This document shows positions 48,876 to 58,639 of a stretch of 64,000 nucleotides of DNA, one piece after another. How positions within the stretch are numbered: position 1 is the first letter of the stretch; the number at the start of each line of letters is the position of its first letter. The translations under genes were made by a program, and so were the position numbers. Below the pieces are notes generated by a model. That model was not told the origin of the DNA and made no database searches. It worked only from the letters and a program-made list of their open reading frames with translations. The DNA is from Artemia franciscana (taxonomy: Eukaryota > Arthropoda > Branchiopoda > Anostraca > Artemiidae): positions 32,221,519-32,285,518 of the forward strand of contig NC_088866.1 in assembly GCF_032884065.1 (NCBI RefSeq), read 5' to 3'.

Positions 48876-51800
48876 TTGAGTAGCTGTGTTCAAATCGGGA
48901 CAATGTCCAAAATTTGTCCCTATTGCAAGGCCTTGAAATTCAATGGTGAAACAATGGGAATGTGTTGCGCCTCAGGAAAAGTTAAACTTCCTCTATTGGC
49001 TGCACCACCAGAGCCATTGAAGACTTTCCTTACTGGAACTACGTCAGAATCTAAGCGTTTTTTGTCAAAAATCAGACAATACAACTCATGTTTCCAAATG
49101 ACGTCGTTTGGAGCCCAAATCGAAAATCCAGATCAATTTATGTCTACTTTTAAAGTAAAAGGGCAAATTTATCATAAAGCAGGGTCCCTTCTACCATTAT
49201 TAGGCGAGAATCATAAATTTTTACAATTGTACTTCATCAGTGATAGAAATTCTGAATTGAATGCACGTTGCGAAATTTCTCCCAACGTTGAAAGGACAAT
49301 CGTTTCCCAATTGCAACATCTTTTCCACGAAAATAATAATTTAGTGCGTCTGTTCAAAACAGCCATCGATTTGATGCCTACTGATACTCATAAAATTGTT
49401 ATTTCCGCTGACAAAACGCCTCCTGGCCAACATGTGCGTAGATACAATGCTCCGACTATCGACGAAGTGGCCATCGTTATGGTCGGTGATCAGTTTTTAC
49501 CTCGAGATATTATTCTACATAAGCGAAACGCCCAGTTGTTAAGAATTGCTGAAACTCATCGATGCTACGATGCCCTACAATATCCTATCATTTTTTGGGA
49601 TGGAGCCGACGGCTATCACTTTAATATTAAATTGATGAATCCAGCCACTAACAAAGAAATGAATAAGAAATGCAGTGCAATGCATTATTATTCCTATAGA
49701 CTAATGATTCGGCAGGATGAAGAAAATTATATTTTAAAATGCCGTGAATTGTTTCACCAATTTGTCGTGGATATGTATGCAAAAATTGAATCAGAACGTT
49801 TGCTATATATCCGCCTGAATCAGACCAAGCTCCGCTCTGAACAATACATTCATTTGCGAGATGCAGTTATAAATGACGGTAATACCACAAACGTTGGAAG
49901 ATTAACAATTTTACCTTCGTCATATGCTGGCAGTCCACGTCATATGCATGAATATGCTCAAGATGCTATTGCGTATGTTCGTCTCTATGGTCGTCCAGAT
50001 TTATTTATTACATTTACATGTAATCAATCTTGGGACGAGATACTGCAGCTTTTACTTCAAGGACAATCGGCGGTTCATAGGCATGACATTACGGCACGTG
50101 TCTTCCGGCAAAAGTTGAAATCACTGATAAACTACCTTGTAAAACATGAAGTGTTTGGGTCAGTGCGATGCTGGATGTACTCAGTGGAATGGCAAAAACG
50201 AGGTTTGCCACACGCACATATACTAATCTGGCTACATAAAAAAATTACTTCAAACGAAATTGATGATGTGATTTCCGCTGAAATACCTGATAAAAATGTC
50301 GATAAGGGGTTACATGATATTATTGTAAAAAATATGATACATGGACCTTGCGGTGCACTGAACGAAAATTCACCATGCATGGCCAAAGGAAGGTGCACAA
50401 AGCAATATCCTCGACTTTTAGTACCCACAACAATTACTGGCAATGATGGTTACCCACAATATAGAAGAAGATCTACTGAAGATGGCGGTAAAACAGCAAT
50501 AATAAAGAAGCGTAACGGTACCACCATCGAAGTAGATAACCAGTGGGTTGTTCCATATTCCCCTTTATTATCCAAAACATTTAATGCACATATAAACGTT
50601 GAATACTGTAACTCCGTAAAGGCAATAAAATATATATGTAAATACGTCAACAAAGGCAGTGACATGGCAGTTTTTGGCTTGCAGTCCGAAATCAAAGATT
50701 TCGATGAAATCGTAGAATATCAGGCTGGAAGATACATAAGCAGTAATGAAGCTGTTTGGCGAATTCTTTCATTTCCGATACATGAACGTAGTCCAGCTGT
50801 TGTTCACTTAGCGGTACATTTACAGAATGGTCAACGTGTTTATTTCACGGAAACCAACGTGCAACAAAGAGTCCTGAATCCACCGGATACAACATTAACA
50901 GCTTTTTTTTCGCTTTGCAAAAATGATTCTTTTGCGAAAAAACTGCTGTATACTGAAGTGCCTTCGTATTACACGTGGAATACTAAAAATAAAGTATTTG
51001 AACGTCGAAAACAGGGTAAGTCAGTCGACGGCCAACCTACCATCTTCAAAGATACCACGATAGGAAGACTCTACACCGTTCACCCCAATCAACATGAATG
51101 CTTCTTTCTACGCCTGCTTTTGGTGAATGTACCCGGTCCGACATCCTTTGAGTATTTGAGGACTGTAAATGGTACTATACATGACACTTACCGTAGTGCA
51201 TGCCAAGCTCTGAATTTATTGGAGAATGACCAACACTGGGATAACTGCATCAATGACGCGTGCGAAACGTCAACCCCAAGTCAAATTCGTGCATTGTTTG
51301 GCATCATTTTAACAACTTGCTCTCCATCAGCTCCTACAGAGTTATGGGAAAAATATAAGTCAAAAATGTCCGAAGATATACTTCATCGAAAACAGTTAGA
51401 GACGTCAGACATGACTTTTGATTTTACACCAGAAATTTATAACTACACTTTAGTTGTTATAGAAGATATTTGCATAAGTATGGCAAACAAACCTCTTCAG
51501 GGTTTGGGAATGCCTTCACCTAACCGTATCGCTGCTGTTTCGACATGTGTAGAATTGGATCGTGAACAAAGTTACAGTACGAGTGATCTATTGTCGTATG
51601 TACAAAATAACATTTCCAAGTTAACGTCGGAACAAAAAGACATTTATGATACGATAATGCATTGTGTCGATAACAACGTTGGAGAAATTTTCTTTTTGGA
51701 TGCGCCAGGAGGTACTGGTAAAACGTTTGTGATAAAACTGATTCTGGCATCAATTCGATCTAAAAATGATATAGCGTTGGCAATTGCGTCGTCCGGAATA

Positions 51801-52991
51801 GCCGCAACATTGCTGCCTGGTGGAAGAACTGCTCATTCCGCTTTGAAATTGCCTCTGAACTTGCATTCTACAGAAACTCCCACGTGCAATATTTCCAAAT
51901 CATCTGGGATGGGTAAAGTATTGCAGCAATGCAAACTTATTATTTGGGATGAGTGCACAATGGCACACAAAAAATCGCTCGAGGCTCTGGATCAATGCTT
52001 GAAAGATTTAAGAGGGAATTCGAAACCCTTTGGCAGCACATTAATATTGCTTGCAGGAGATTTCAGGCAAACATTACCTATAATACCTAGATCAACTCCT
52101 GCAGACGAAATGAATGCTTGCCTGAAAAATTCTAATTTATGGGCACACGTAAAAACATTAAAATTAACTACAAATATGCGTGTCCGATTGCAAAACGATG
52201 ACTCTGGTCAAACATTTTCAGATCAATTGCTAGCAATGGGAAACGGAAAGCTCCCAGTAGACTCAATTTCAGGACGTATACAACTACCTGCTGATTTCTG
52301 TAATTTAGTGACGTCCAAAAATGAATTGATTGAAAATATATTTCCGAATATTCTAAAAAATTATAAAAATAATAAATGGCTAAGTGAAAGAGCGATTCTC
52401 GCACCCAAGAATATAGACGTCCACGAAATCAACAATATTGTTTTGACCAAGATTCAAGACCAGGCAGTCCTTTACAAGTCAGTCGACACAGTTTTGGAAC
52501 CAAATGAAGCGGTTAATTATCCATCTGAATTTTTAAATTCCATAGATCTTTCAGGGTTTCCACCACACGTGCTACAACTAAAAATAGGCGTACCAATAAT
52601 ATTGTTACGTAACATAAACCCACCAAAGCTTTGCAATGGCACTCGACTTGCCGTAAAAAAAACAATGGAAAACCTAATAGAGGCCACAATCCTGACAGGG
52701 CCTTTTGAGGGTGAGGCTGTTCTTATTCCTCGCATTCCCATGATTCCAACAGATCTGCCTTTTCAATTTAAAAGATTGCAATTCCCAATTCGATTAGCAT
52801 TTGCAATCACCATTAACAAAGCTCAAGGTCAATCATTAGAAAAATGTGGTATTGATCTTAATACTGATTGTTTTTCCCATGGACAATTGTACGTTGCATG
52901 TTCGAGGGTCGGTAAACCTGACAATCTATTTATATGCAGCGAGAATTGGACAGCGAAGAATGTTGTATATTCTCAAGTTTTACGAAGTTAG
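48876..52991 (+). CDS. Helitron Rep-helicase (HUH endonuclease plus Pif1-type helicase), 1371 codons
   Basis: Rolling-circle transposition protein. In order: a Cys-rich start (CPYCKAL...MCC, residues 14-32); a Helitron-like N domain (about 58-105, KGQIYHK); the HUH nuclease motif PHAHILIWL with His446 and His448; and the two-tyrosine motif KYICKYVNKG with Tyr586 and Tyr590, which would nick and join DNA. A Pif1/RecD-like helicase follows, with Walker A GGTGKT (945-950), Walker B IIWDEC (Asp1025, Glu1026), the GDFRQTLP motif near 1063 and INKAQGQSL near 1313. It ends with YVACSRV...NLFIC...VVYSQVLRS. Length fits the family's 1400-1600 once the upstream charged region is counted. The frame has no ATG here (TTG at 48876); the true start lies upstream across two frameshifts, so translation of a full protein is doubtful. 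Confidence 0.93.
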   Translation: MSSCVQIGTMSKICPYCKALKFNGETMGMCCASGKVKLPLLAAPPEPLKTFLTGTTSESKRFLSKIRQYNSCFQMTSFGAQIENPDQFMSTFKVKGQIYHKAGSLLPLLGENHKFLQLYFISDRNSELNARCEISPNVERTIVSQLQHLFHENNNLVRLFKTAIDLMPTDTHKIVISADKTPPGQHVRRYNAPTIDEVAIVMVGDQFLPRDIILHKRNAQLLRIAETHRCYDALQYPIIFWDGADGYHFNIKLMNPATNKEMNKKCSAMHYYSYRLMIRQDEENYILKCRELFHQFVVDMYAKIESERLLYIRLNQTKLRSEQYIHLRDAVINDGNTTNVGRLTILPSSYAGSPRHMHEYAQDAIAYVRLYGRPDLFITFTCNQSWDEILQLLLQGQSAVHRHDITARVFRQKLKSLINYLVKHEVFGSVRCWMYSVEWQKRGLPHAHILIWLHKKITSNEIDDVISAEIPDKNVDKGLHDIIVKNMIHGPCGALNENSPCMAKGRCTKQYPRLLVPTTITGNDGYPQYRRRSTEDGGKTAIIKKRNGTTIEVDNQWVVPYSPLLSKTFNAHINVEYCNSVKAIKYICKYVNKGSDMAVFGLQSEIKDFDEIVEYQAGRYISSNEAVWRILSFPIHERSPAVVHLAVHLQNGQRVYFTETNVQQRVLNPPDTTLTAFFSLCKNDSFAKKLLYTEVPSYYTWNTKNKVFERRKQGKSVDGQPTIFKDTTIGRLYTVHPNQHECFFLRLLLVNVPGPTSFEYLRTVNGTIHDTYRSACQALNLLENDQHWDNCINDACETSTPSQIRALFGIILTTCSPSAPTELWEKYKSKMSEDILHRKQLETSDMTFDFTPEIYNYTLVVIEDICISMANKPLQGLGMPSPNRIAAVSTCVELDREQSYSTSDLLSYVQNNISKLTSEQKDIYDTIMHCVDNNVGEIFFLDAPGGTGKTFVIKLILASIRSKNDIALAIASSGIAATLLPGGRTAHSALKLPLNLHSTETPTCNISKSSGMGKVLQQCKLIIWDECTMAHKKSLEALDQCLKDLRGNSKPFGSTLILLAGDFRQTLPIIPRSTPADEMNACLKNSNLWAHVKTLKLTTNMRVRLQNDDSGQTFSDQLLAMGNGKLPVDSISGRIQLPADFCNLVTSKNELIENIFPNILKNYKNNKWLSERAILAPKNIDVHEINNIVLTKIQDQAVLYKSVDTVLEPNEAVNYPSEFLNSIDLSGFPPHVLQLKIGVPIILLRNINPPKLCNGTRLAVKKTMENLIEATILTGPFEGEAVLIPRIPMIPTDLPFQFKRLQFPIRLAFAITINKAQGQSLEKCGIDLNTDCFSHGQLYVACSRVGKPDNLFICSENWTAKNVVYSQVLRS

Positions 52992-53410
52992 TTGTATTTC
53001 GGAACAGACTGTTGTATATTCACAAGTTTTACGTAGTTAATTTGTATTGTATCTATCTATCTATCTATCTATATAAAAACGAGTTGTGTGTATGCATGTT
53101 TGTTTGTTTGTAAAAAGAACGTTTGCATATGACGTCATTATTAGTACATACGGCTTTGTATATGGACAGACAATGGGAAAGCCAAGAATGTTGTATATTC
53201 GCAATTTTTACGTAGTTTGAAACACATATATAAATCTATCTATATTCACAGGTGGGACACAGGGACACAACTACAATGGCGCGTAACTAATATGGCGCGT
53301 AACTAATATGGCGCGTAACGACTTACGCGCGCGGGGGGGCTTGGGGGGGGCGCGAAGCGCCCCCACCAACTAGGTGTTGGGGTGGCGCGAAGCGCCACCC
53401 CAACAGCTAG
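52992..53410 (+). other. 3' tail of Helitron L with an internal second 5'-like end
   Basis: Contains (CTAT)n, a 5'-like word TCTATATAAAAACGAG at 53069, a TGACGTCA site, a second degenerate copy of the Rep 3' coding end (53165-53220), three GCGCGTAAC repeats, and the terminal hairpins. Confidence 0.75.
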
Positions 53411-53613
53411 TATATATATATATATATATATATATAGATATATATATCTATATATATAAAAATAAGTTGTCTGTCTGTGTGTCTGTCTGTGGATCAGGTT
53501 ACGTCATGTTTCTGTGTTGACTGACGTCATGAAATTAGTTGTCGTCATTTTTGCTATGACGGTGACGTCATTAAAGATATTTAACACATATATGTTCACG
53601 TAGAAATCTATTA

Positions 53614-53988
53614 ATGTTTAAGTTTAAAATGACAGATGAACTTACCATGGCAAAAGCCGATGAAGATGCTCAAAGAGTCTATGCCAAAAAACTTGCTGCT
53701 GATAGAGAAAGTCAGAAAAGAAAGCGTGCCGAGGAATCAAAAGAACAGCAAGGAAACAGGCTTGAGGCTAAAGAACGCAAAATCGCGCAGTTAGATGAAG
53801 ATCCACCTGGACAGCGAGAGTCAAAACGTATCAAAACTGAAAATGATAGCGATGATGATTGGGTTTGGGATTTTGACTTGGATAAGGTCATCAATGCCTA
53901 TCAGATTTTAGTTAAAAAAAAAAAACAAAGGTTCGGCGATATGTATTTCATAGTGAAGCTGAAAAATAAAGAAGAAAAAGAAAACTGA
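53614..53988 (+). CDS. Small Helitron-borne ORF (copy in M)
   Basis: 124 codons. Starts MFKFKMTDELTMAKADEDAQ; the middle KKLAADRESQKRKRAEESKE is highly charged; the end holds NDSDDDWVWDFDLDKVINAYQ, then QRFGDMYFIVKLKNKEEKEN. Nearly the same as 39451-39804 up to the lysine run, where A-run length shifts the frame. This copy has the longest C-terminus. Confidence 0.5.
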   Translation: MFKFKMTDELTMAKADEDAQRVYAKKLAADRESQKRKRAEESKEQQGNRLEAKERKIAQLDEDPPGQRESKRIKTENDSDDDWVWDFDLDKVINAYQILVKKKKQRFGDMYFIVKLKNKEEKEN

Positions 53989-54288
53989 AAAAAGAAAAAA
54001 TGTAAAAAACTAAAAAATACTAAAAAGAAAAAACACTCAAAGAGAAATTACAGACCGGGACACAAATGACGACCGGGACAGAGGGAATATAAATAACGAC
54101 CGGGACACTCAAAGAGAAATTACAGACTGGGATACCGGGACACAAATGACGACCGGAACACAGGGAATATAAATGACGACCAGGACACAGGTATTTAAGA
54201 ATATCGTTCAAAGACAAATTTTTAATTGTAAGAAGACCGTTGAAAGAGAAACTTCTAATTGTAAAATGACTGAAGAACCTACAATGGC

Positions 54289-56160
54289 AACGGTACCACC
54301 ATCGAAGTAGATAACCAGTGGGTTGTTCCATATTCCCCATTATTATCAAAAACATTTAATGCACACATAAACGTTGAATACTGTAACTCCGTAAAGGCAA
54401 TCAAATACATATGTAAATACGTCAACAAAGGCAGTGACATGGCAGTTTTTGGCTTGCAGCCCGAAATCAAAGATTTCGACGAAATCGTACAATATCAGGC
54501 TGGAAGATACATAAGCGGTAATGAAGCTGTTTGGCGAATTCTTTCATTTCCGATACATGAACGTAGTCCAGCTGTTGTTTACTTAGCGGTACATTTACAG
54601 AATGGTCAACGTGTTTATTTCTCGGAAACCAACGTGCAACAAAGAGCCCTGAATCCACCGGATAGAAAATTAACAGCTTTTTTTTCGCTTTGCAAAAATG
54701 ATTCTTTTGCAAAAAAACTGCTGTATACTGAAGTGCCTTCGTATTACACGTGGAATACTAAAAATAAAGTATTTGAACGTCAAAAACAGGGTAAGTCAGT
54801 CGACGGCCAACCTACCATCTTCAAAGATACCACGATAGGAAGACTCTACACCGTTCACCCCAATCAACATGAATGCTTCTTTCTAAGCCTGCTTTTGGTG
54901 AATGTACCCGGTCCGACATCCTTTGAGTATTTGAGAACTGTAAACGGTACTATACATGACACTTACCGTAGTGCATGTCAAGCTCTGAATTTATTGGAGA
55001 ATGACCAACACTGGGATAACTGCATCAATGACGCGTGCGAAACGTCAACCCCAAGTCCAATTCGTGCATTGTTTGGCATCATTTTAACAACTTGCTCTCC
55101 ATCAGCTCCCACAGAGTTATGGGAAAAATATAAGTCAAAAATGTCCGAAGATATACTCCATCGAAAACAGTTAGAGACGTCAGATATGACTTTTGATTTT
55201 ACATCAGAAATTTATAACTACACCTTAGTTATTATAGAAGATTTGTGCGTACGTATGGCAAACAAACCTCTTCAGGATTTGGGAATGCCTTCACCTAACC
55301 GTATCGCTGCTGTTTCGACATGTGTAGAATTGGATCTTGAACAAAGTTACAGTACGAGTGATCTATTGTCGTATGTACAAAATAACATTTCCAAGTTAAC
55401 GTCGGAACAAAAAGACATTTATGATACGATAGACTCAGTTTCAGGACGTATACAACTACCTGCTGATTTCTGTAATTTGGTGACGTCCAAAAATGAATTG
55501 ATTGAAAAAGTATTTCCGAATATTCTAAAAAATTATAAAAATAATAAATGGCTAAGTGAAAGAGCGATTCTCGCACCCAAAAATATAGACGTCCACGAAA
55601 TCAACAATATTGTTTTGACCAAGATTCGAGACCAGGCAGTCCTTTACAAGTCAGTCGACACAGTTTTGGAACCAAATGAAGCGGTTAATTATCCATCTGA
55701 ATTTTTAAATTCCATAGATCTTTCAGGGTTTCCACCACACGTGCTACAACTAAAAATAGGCGTACTAATAATACTTTTAAGAAATATCAACCCACCAAAG
55801 CTTCGCAATGGCATGCGACTTGCCGTAAAAAAAACAATGGAAAACCAAATAGAGGCCACAATCTTGACAGGGCCTTTTGAGGGTGAGGCTGTTCTTATTC
55901 CTCGCATTCCCATGACTCCAACGGATCTGCCTTTTCAATTTAAAAGATTGCAATTCCCAATTCGATTAGCATTTGCAATCACCATTAACAAAGCTCAAGG
56001 TCAATCATTAGAAAAACGTGGTATAGATCTTAATACTGATTGTTTTCCCATGGACAATTGTACGTTGCATGTTCGAGGGTCGGTAAACCTGACAATCTAT
56101 TTATATGCAGCGACAATTGGACAGCGAAGAATGTTGTATATTCGCAAATTTTACGCAGTT
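54289..56160 (+). pseudogene. Deleted Helitron Rep-helicase in M
   Basis: Matches 50515 onward of L with few substitutions: the two-tyrosine motif (KYICKYVNKG) is present, but the HUH half is missing. At about 55433 the reading jumps from SEQKDIYDTI to DSVSGRIQLP, removing about 600 bases including Walker A, Walker B and GDFRQTLP. Near 56044 a T is missing from the TGTTTTT run, shifting the frame so the YVACSRV end is lost. Non-functional. Confidence 0.9.
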
Positions 56161-56344
56161 AATTTGTATTGTATCTATCTATCTATCTATCTATATAAAA
56201 ACGAGTTGTGTGTATGCATGTTTGTTTGTTTGTTTGTAAAAAGAGCGTTTGCATATGACGTCATTATTAGTACATACGGCTTTGTATATGCACAGACAAT
56301 GGGAAAGCCAAGAATGTTGTATATTCGCAATTTTTACGTAGTTT

Positions 56345-56509
56345 AACTCCTGCAGACGAAATGAATGCTTGCCTGAAAAATTCTAATTTATGGGCACACG
56401 TAAAAATATTAAAATTAACTACAAATATGCGTGTCCGATTGCAAAACGATGACTCTGGTCAAACATTTTCAGATCAATTGCTGGCAATTGGAAACGGAAA
56501 GCTCCCAGT
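56345..56509 (+). other. Relocated helicase fragment in the tail of Helitron M
   Basis: ACTCCTGCAGACGAAATGAA to GGAAAGCTCCCAGTAG equals 52094-52260 of L with few changes. It lies between two copies of the tail phrase ATGTTGTATATTCGCAATTTTTACGTAGTTT. It is part of the segment deleted upstream in the same element. Confidence 0.85.
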
Positions 56510-56747
56510 AGTGGGAAAGCCAAAAATGTTGTATATTCGCAATTTTTACGTAGTTTGAAACACATATATAAATCTATCGATATTCACAGGTGGGACACAG
56601 GGACACAACTACAATGGCGCGTAACTAATATGGCGCGTAACGACTTACGCGCGCGGGGGGGCTTGGGGGGCACGAAGCGCCCCACCAACTAGGTGTTGGG
56701 GTGGCGCGAAGCGCCACCCCAACAGCTAGTATATATATATATATATA

Positions 56748-57069
56748 TCTTCTATATATATAAAAATAAGTTGTCTGTCTGTGTAACGATGACTCTGGTC
56801 AAACATTTTCAGATCAATTGCTGGCAATTGGAAACGGAAAGCTCCCAGTAGTGGGAAAGCCAAGAATGTTGTATATTCACAATTTTTACGTAGTTTGAAA
56901 CACATATATAAATCTATCTATATTTACAGGTGGGACACAGGGACACAACTACACAGGCGCGTAACTAATATGGCGCGTAACGACTTACGCGCCCGGGGGG
57001 GCTTGGGGGGCACGAAGCGCCCCACCAACTAGGGGTTGGGGTGGCGCGAAGCGCCACCCCAACAGCTAG
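56748..57069 (+). mobile_element. Mini-Helitron N, 322 bp
   Basis: Starts TCTTCTATATATATAAAAA, then ACGATGACTCTGGTCAAAC (helicase fragment), the tail and both hairpins, and CTAG at 57066-57069. Same structure as 40472-40743. It follows Helitron M after 18 bases of TA. Confidence 0.85.
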
Positions 57070-57096
57070 TATATATATATATATATACATATATAT

Positions 57097-57449
57097 TGTG
57101 ATTCCTCGGCACGCTTTCTGTTCTTACTTTCTCTATCAGCCGCAAGCCTGTTTTCTTGCTGTTCTTGTGATTCCTCGGCACGCTTTCTTTTCTTACTTTC
57201 TCTATCAGCCGCAAGTTTTTTGGCATATACTCTTTGAGCAGCTTCCTCAGCTGTTACCATTGTAGGTTCTTCAGTCATTTTACAATTAAACATTTTTCCG
57301 TCCACGATCTTCTTACAATTAAAATTTGTCTTTGAACGATTTTCTTAAATACCTTTAATGGCGTCATCGTCATAACAAACATGACGACGACTAACTTCAT
57401 GACGACATGATGACATGACGTCACTCGACAGACATAACCCATAGACAAC

Positions 57450-57455
<6 letters not shown>
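57097..57455 (-). mobile_element. Helitron O, 5' portion only, minus strand
   Basis: On the minus strand it holds a 5'-like end (AAATAAGTTGTC near 57440-57455), TGACGTCA, then the small-ORF start (MFNCKMTEEPTMVTAEEAAQ at about 57296) and RLAADRESKNRKRAEESQ. It breaks off in TA repeats at 57097. No 3' end. Confidence 0.7.

Positions 57456-57527
<72 letters not shown>
57456..57527. repeat. (TA)n microsatellite, right border of the Helitron island
   Basis: TA repeat; unique sequence follows. Confidence 0.95.
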
Positions 57528-57529
<2 letters not shown>

Positions 57530-57689
57530 CCTACATCGTTTTTTATTTAGGCATTGCTGTTGTGCTGCCTATGGTTATGTAAAGCCATTGTAGTAAAATA
57601 ACTTAATTACAAACAGAAACACATTTACTTTTCTCGATTTTACTGATAGTAAAAATTAATATAGTTTCCACAAATTTACATATGACGTA

Positions 57690-58088
57690 CTATTCATTCC
57701 TACGTGGTGTATTTGTAACCAACCCTTTGTTTGCTACGCTTTTTTGTCTTTTGGCTCCGTAATTACTTTCTATCATTTCACTCTCATCACTATTCATCAT
57801 GTCTTCATCCAGTTCATCCTCATAGCCTCCAGTTTCTCGTGTAAATTCTCTTCCTGCTTCTTGCAAAGGTGTCCCAACTAGTTCACGTTCTTCTTTTATT
57901 TCTGTATCATTATATGGTATATTTACAATAGGATCTGTTGTTGGTTCTTGTGGCATATCTTTTTCCCTTAAGGGGTCTTTTCTGGGCGTTTCCACATCCT
58001 CTTTGCTCTCTGGCAAAGTAAAAGATGGATCAACTTCGTCAGCGTATCCTCCTTTTTCACTGTTAAATTCAACTCTGATCGGTTCCAT
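57690..58088 (-). CDS. Hypothetical acidic protein, 132 codons, two GGYxDExD repeats
   Basis: Read from an ATG at 58088 to a stop at 57690. The protein is hydrophilic and strongly acidic, with a duplicated motif: EFNSEKGGYADEVDPSF near the start and EFTRETGGYEDELDEDM in the second half. A basic patch (AKRQKSVANKG) precedes the end. There is no signal peptide or membrane segment. Immediately upstream (58110) the minus strand has a good acceptor (CATATTATTTCAG), so this may be the coding part of a spliced gene with a 5' UTR exon elsewhere. An in-frame TGA just inside that exon supports the chosen ATG. No family was recognised. Confidence 0.45.
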   Translation of the reverse strand: MEPIRVEFNSEKGGYADEVDPSFTLPESKEDVETPRKDPLREKDMPQEPTTDPIVNIPYNDTEIKEERELVGTPLQEAGREFTRETGGYEDELDEDMMNSDESEMIESNYGAKRQKSVANKGLVTNTPRRNE

Positions 58089-58204
58089 CCTTGGTATAAT
58101 TTTTTGTCACCCTGAAATAATATGACATAATCAATAAAAGACATTATAAATAAAGGGAAAGTTATATATAGCATGGGAGTATAAATGTAGGTCCCACCGT
58201 ACAA

Positions 58205-58639
58205 AATATGCTTAAAACTCGTCTAAAACTCCGATCCAAGCGTAACCGGGTTAAGGGAACAGCAAAAGTGGGCTTCAAAGATATAACTCACTATTATTGA
58301 CCAAAATGTCAGACCAACATAAACTTAAATGTGAACTTGAACTCTTAAATAACTCACTTGACACTTCACTTCCATAAAATCTGACTTGGATTTTTTTTTT
58401 TAACTAGCCATAAAACATATAAACCCACAAAAACTAAAGTCACCTCTTTCGTAAGCTTGTGGGGACGGCAACAAATCAGGGGAAGCATCGATCAATGACC
58501 ACCCAAAGCTCATTTTGACACTATCCAGAAAGTAAAATTAATGAAAAAAGATTAAGTCAGCTAGTATGATAGCTCAACCAGTTTATTAGTGCTATAAGCC
58601 AATATGCTTTTGGGTCATCTTAAATACAGGAAAATAGAA
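58205..58639. other. Intergenic, nothing recognised
   Basis: AT-rich sequence without a conserved frame or repeat end. Confidence 0.4.

Larger units (their letters stand above)
47742..53410 (+). mobile_element. Helitron L, 5.67 kb, carries the full Rep-helicase
   Basis: 5' end TCTATATATATAAAAA at 47742 after A; 3' end with two GC-rich hairpins (GGCGCGAAGCGCC cores) and CTAG at 53407-53410 before T. Contents in order: promoter region with five TGACGTCA sites and two TATATAAG words, charged repeat-coding N-terminal region, 1371-codon Rep-helicase frame, and a roughly 420-bp tail. This is the only copy here with a near-complete protein and is the probable source, or close to the source, of the non-autonomous copies. 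Confidence 0.93.
53447..56729 (+). mobile_element. Helitron M, 3.28 kb, internally deleted and rearranged
   Basis: TC end at 53447; CTAG at 56726-56729 before T. Order: CRE-like sites, small ORF (53614-53988), minisatellite (54000-54190), Rep fragment starting at the codon for NGTTIEVDNQ (54289), helicase with its front half deleted (junction near 55433), 3' tail, then a misplaced helicase piece (56345-56509), a second tail and the hairpins. It lies 36 bases from L in the same orientation. Confidence 0.9.

Noticed and set aside
50132-50695. Minus-strand frames opposite the Rep gene
   Set aside because: Shadow frames of the well-supported Rep-helicase coding sequence.
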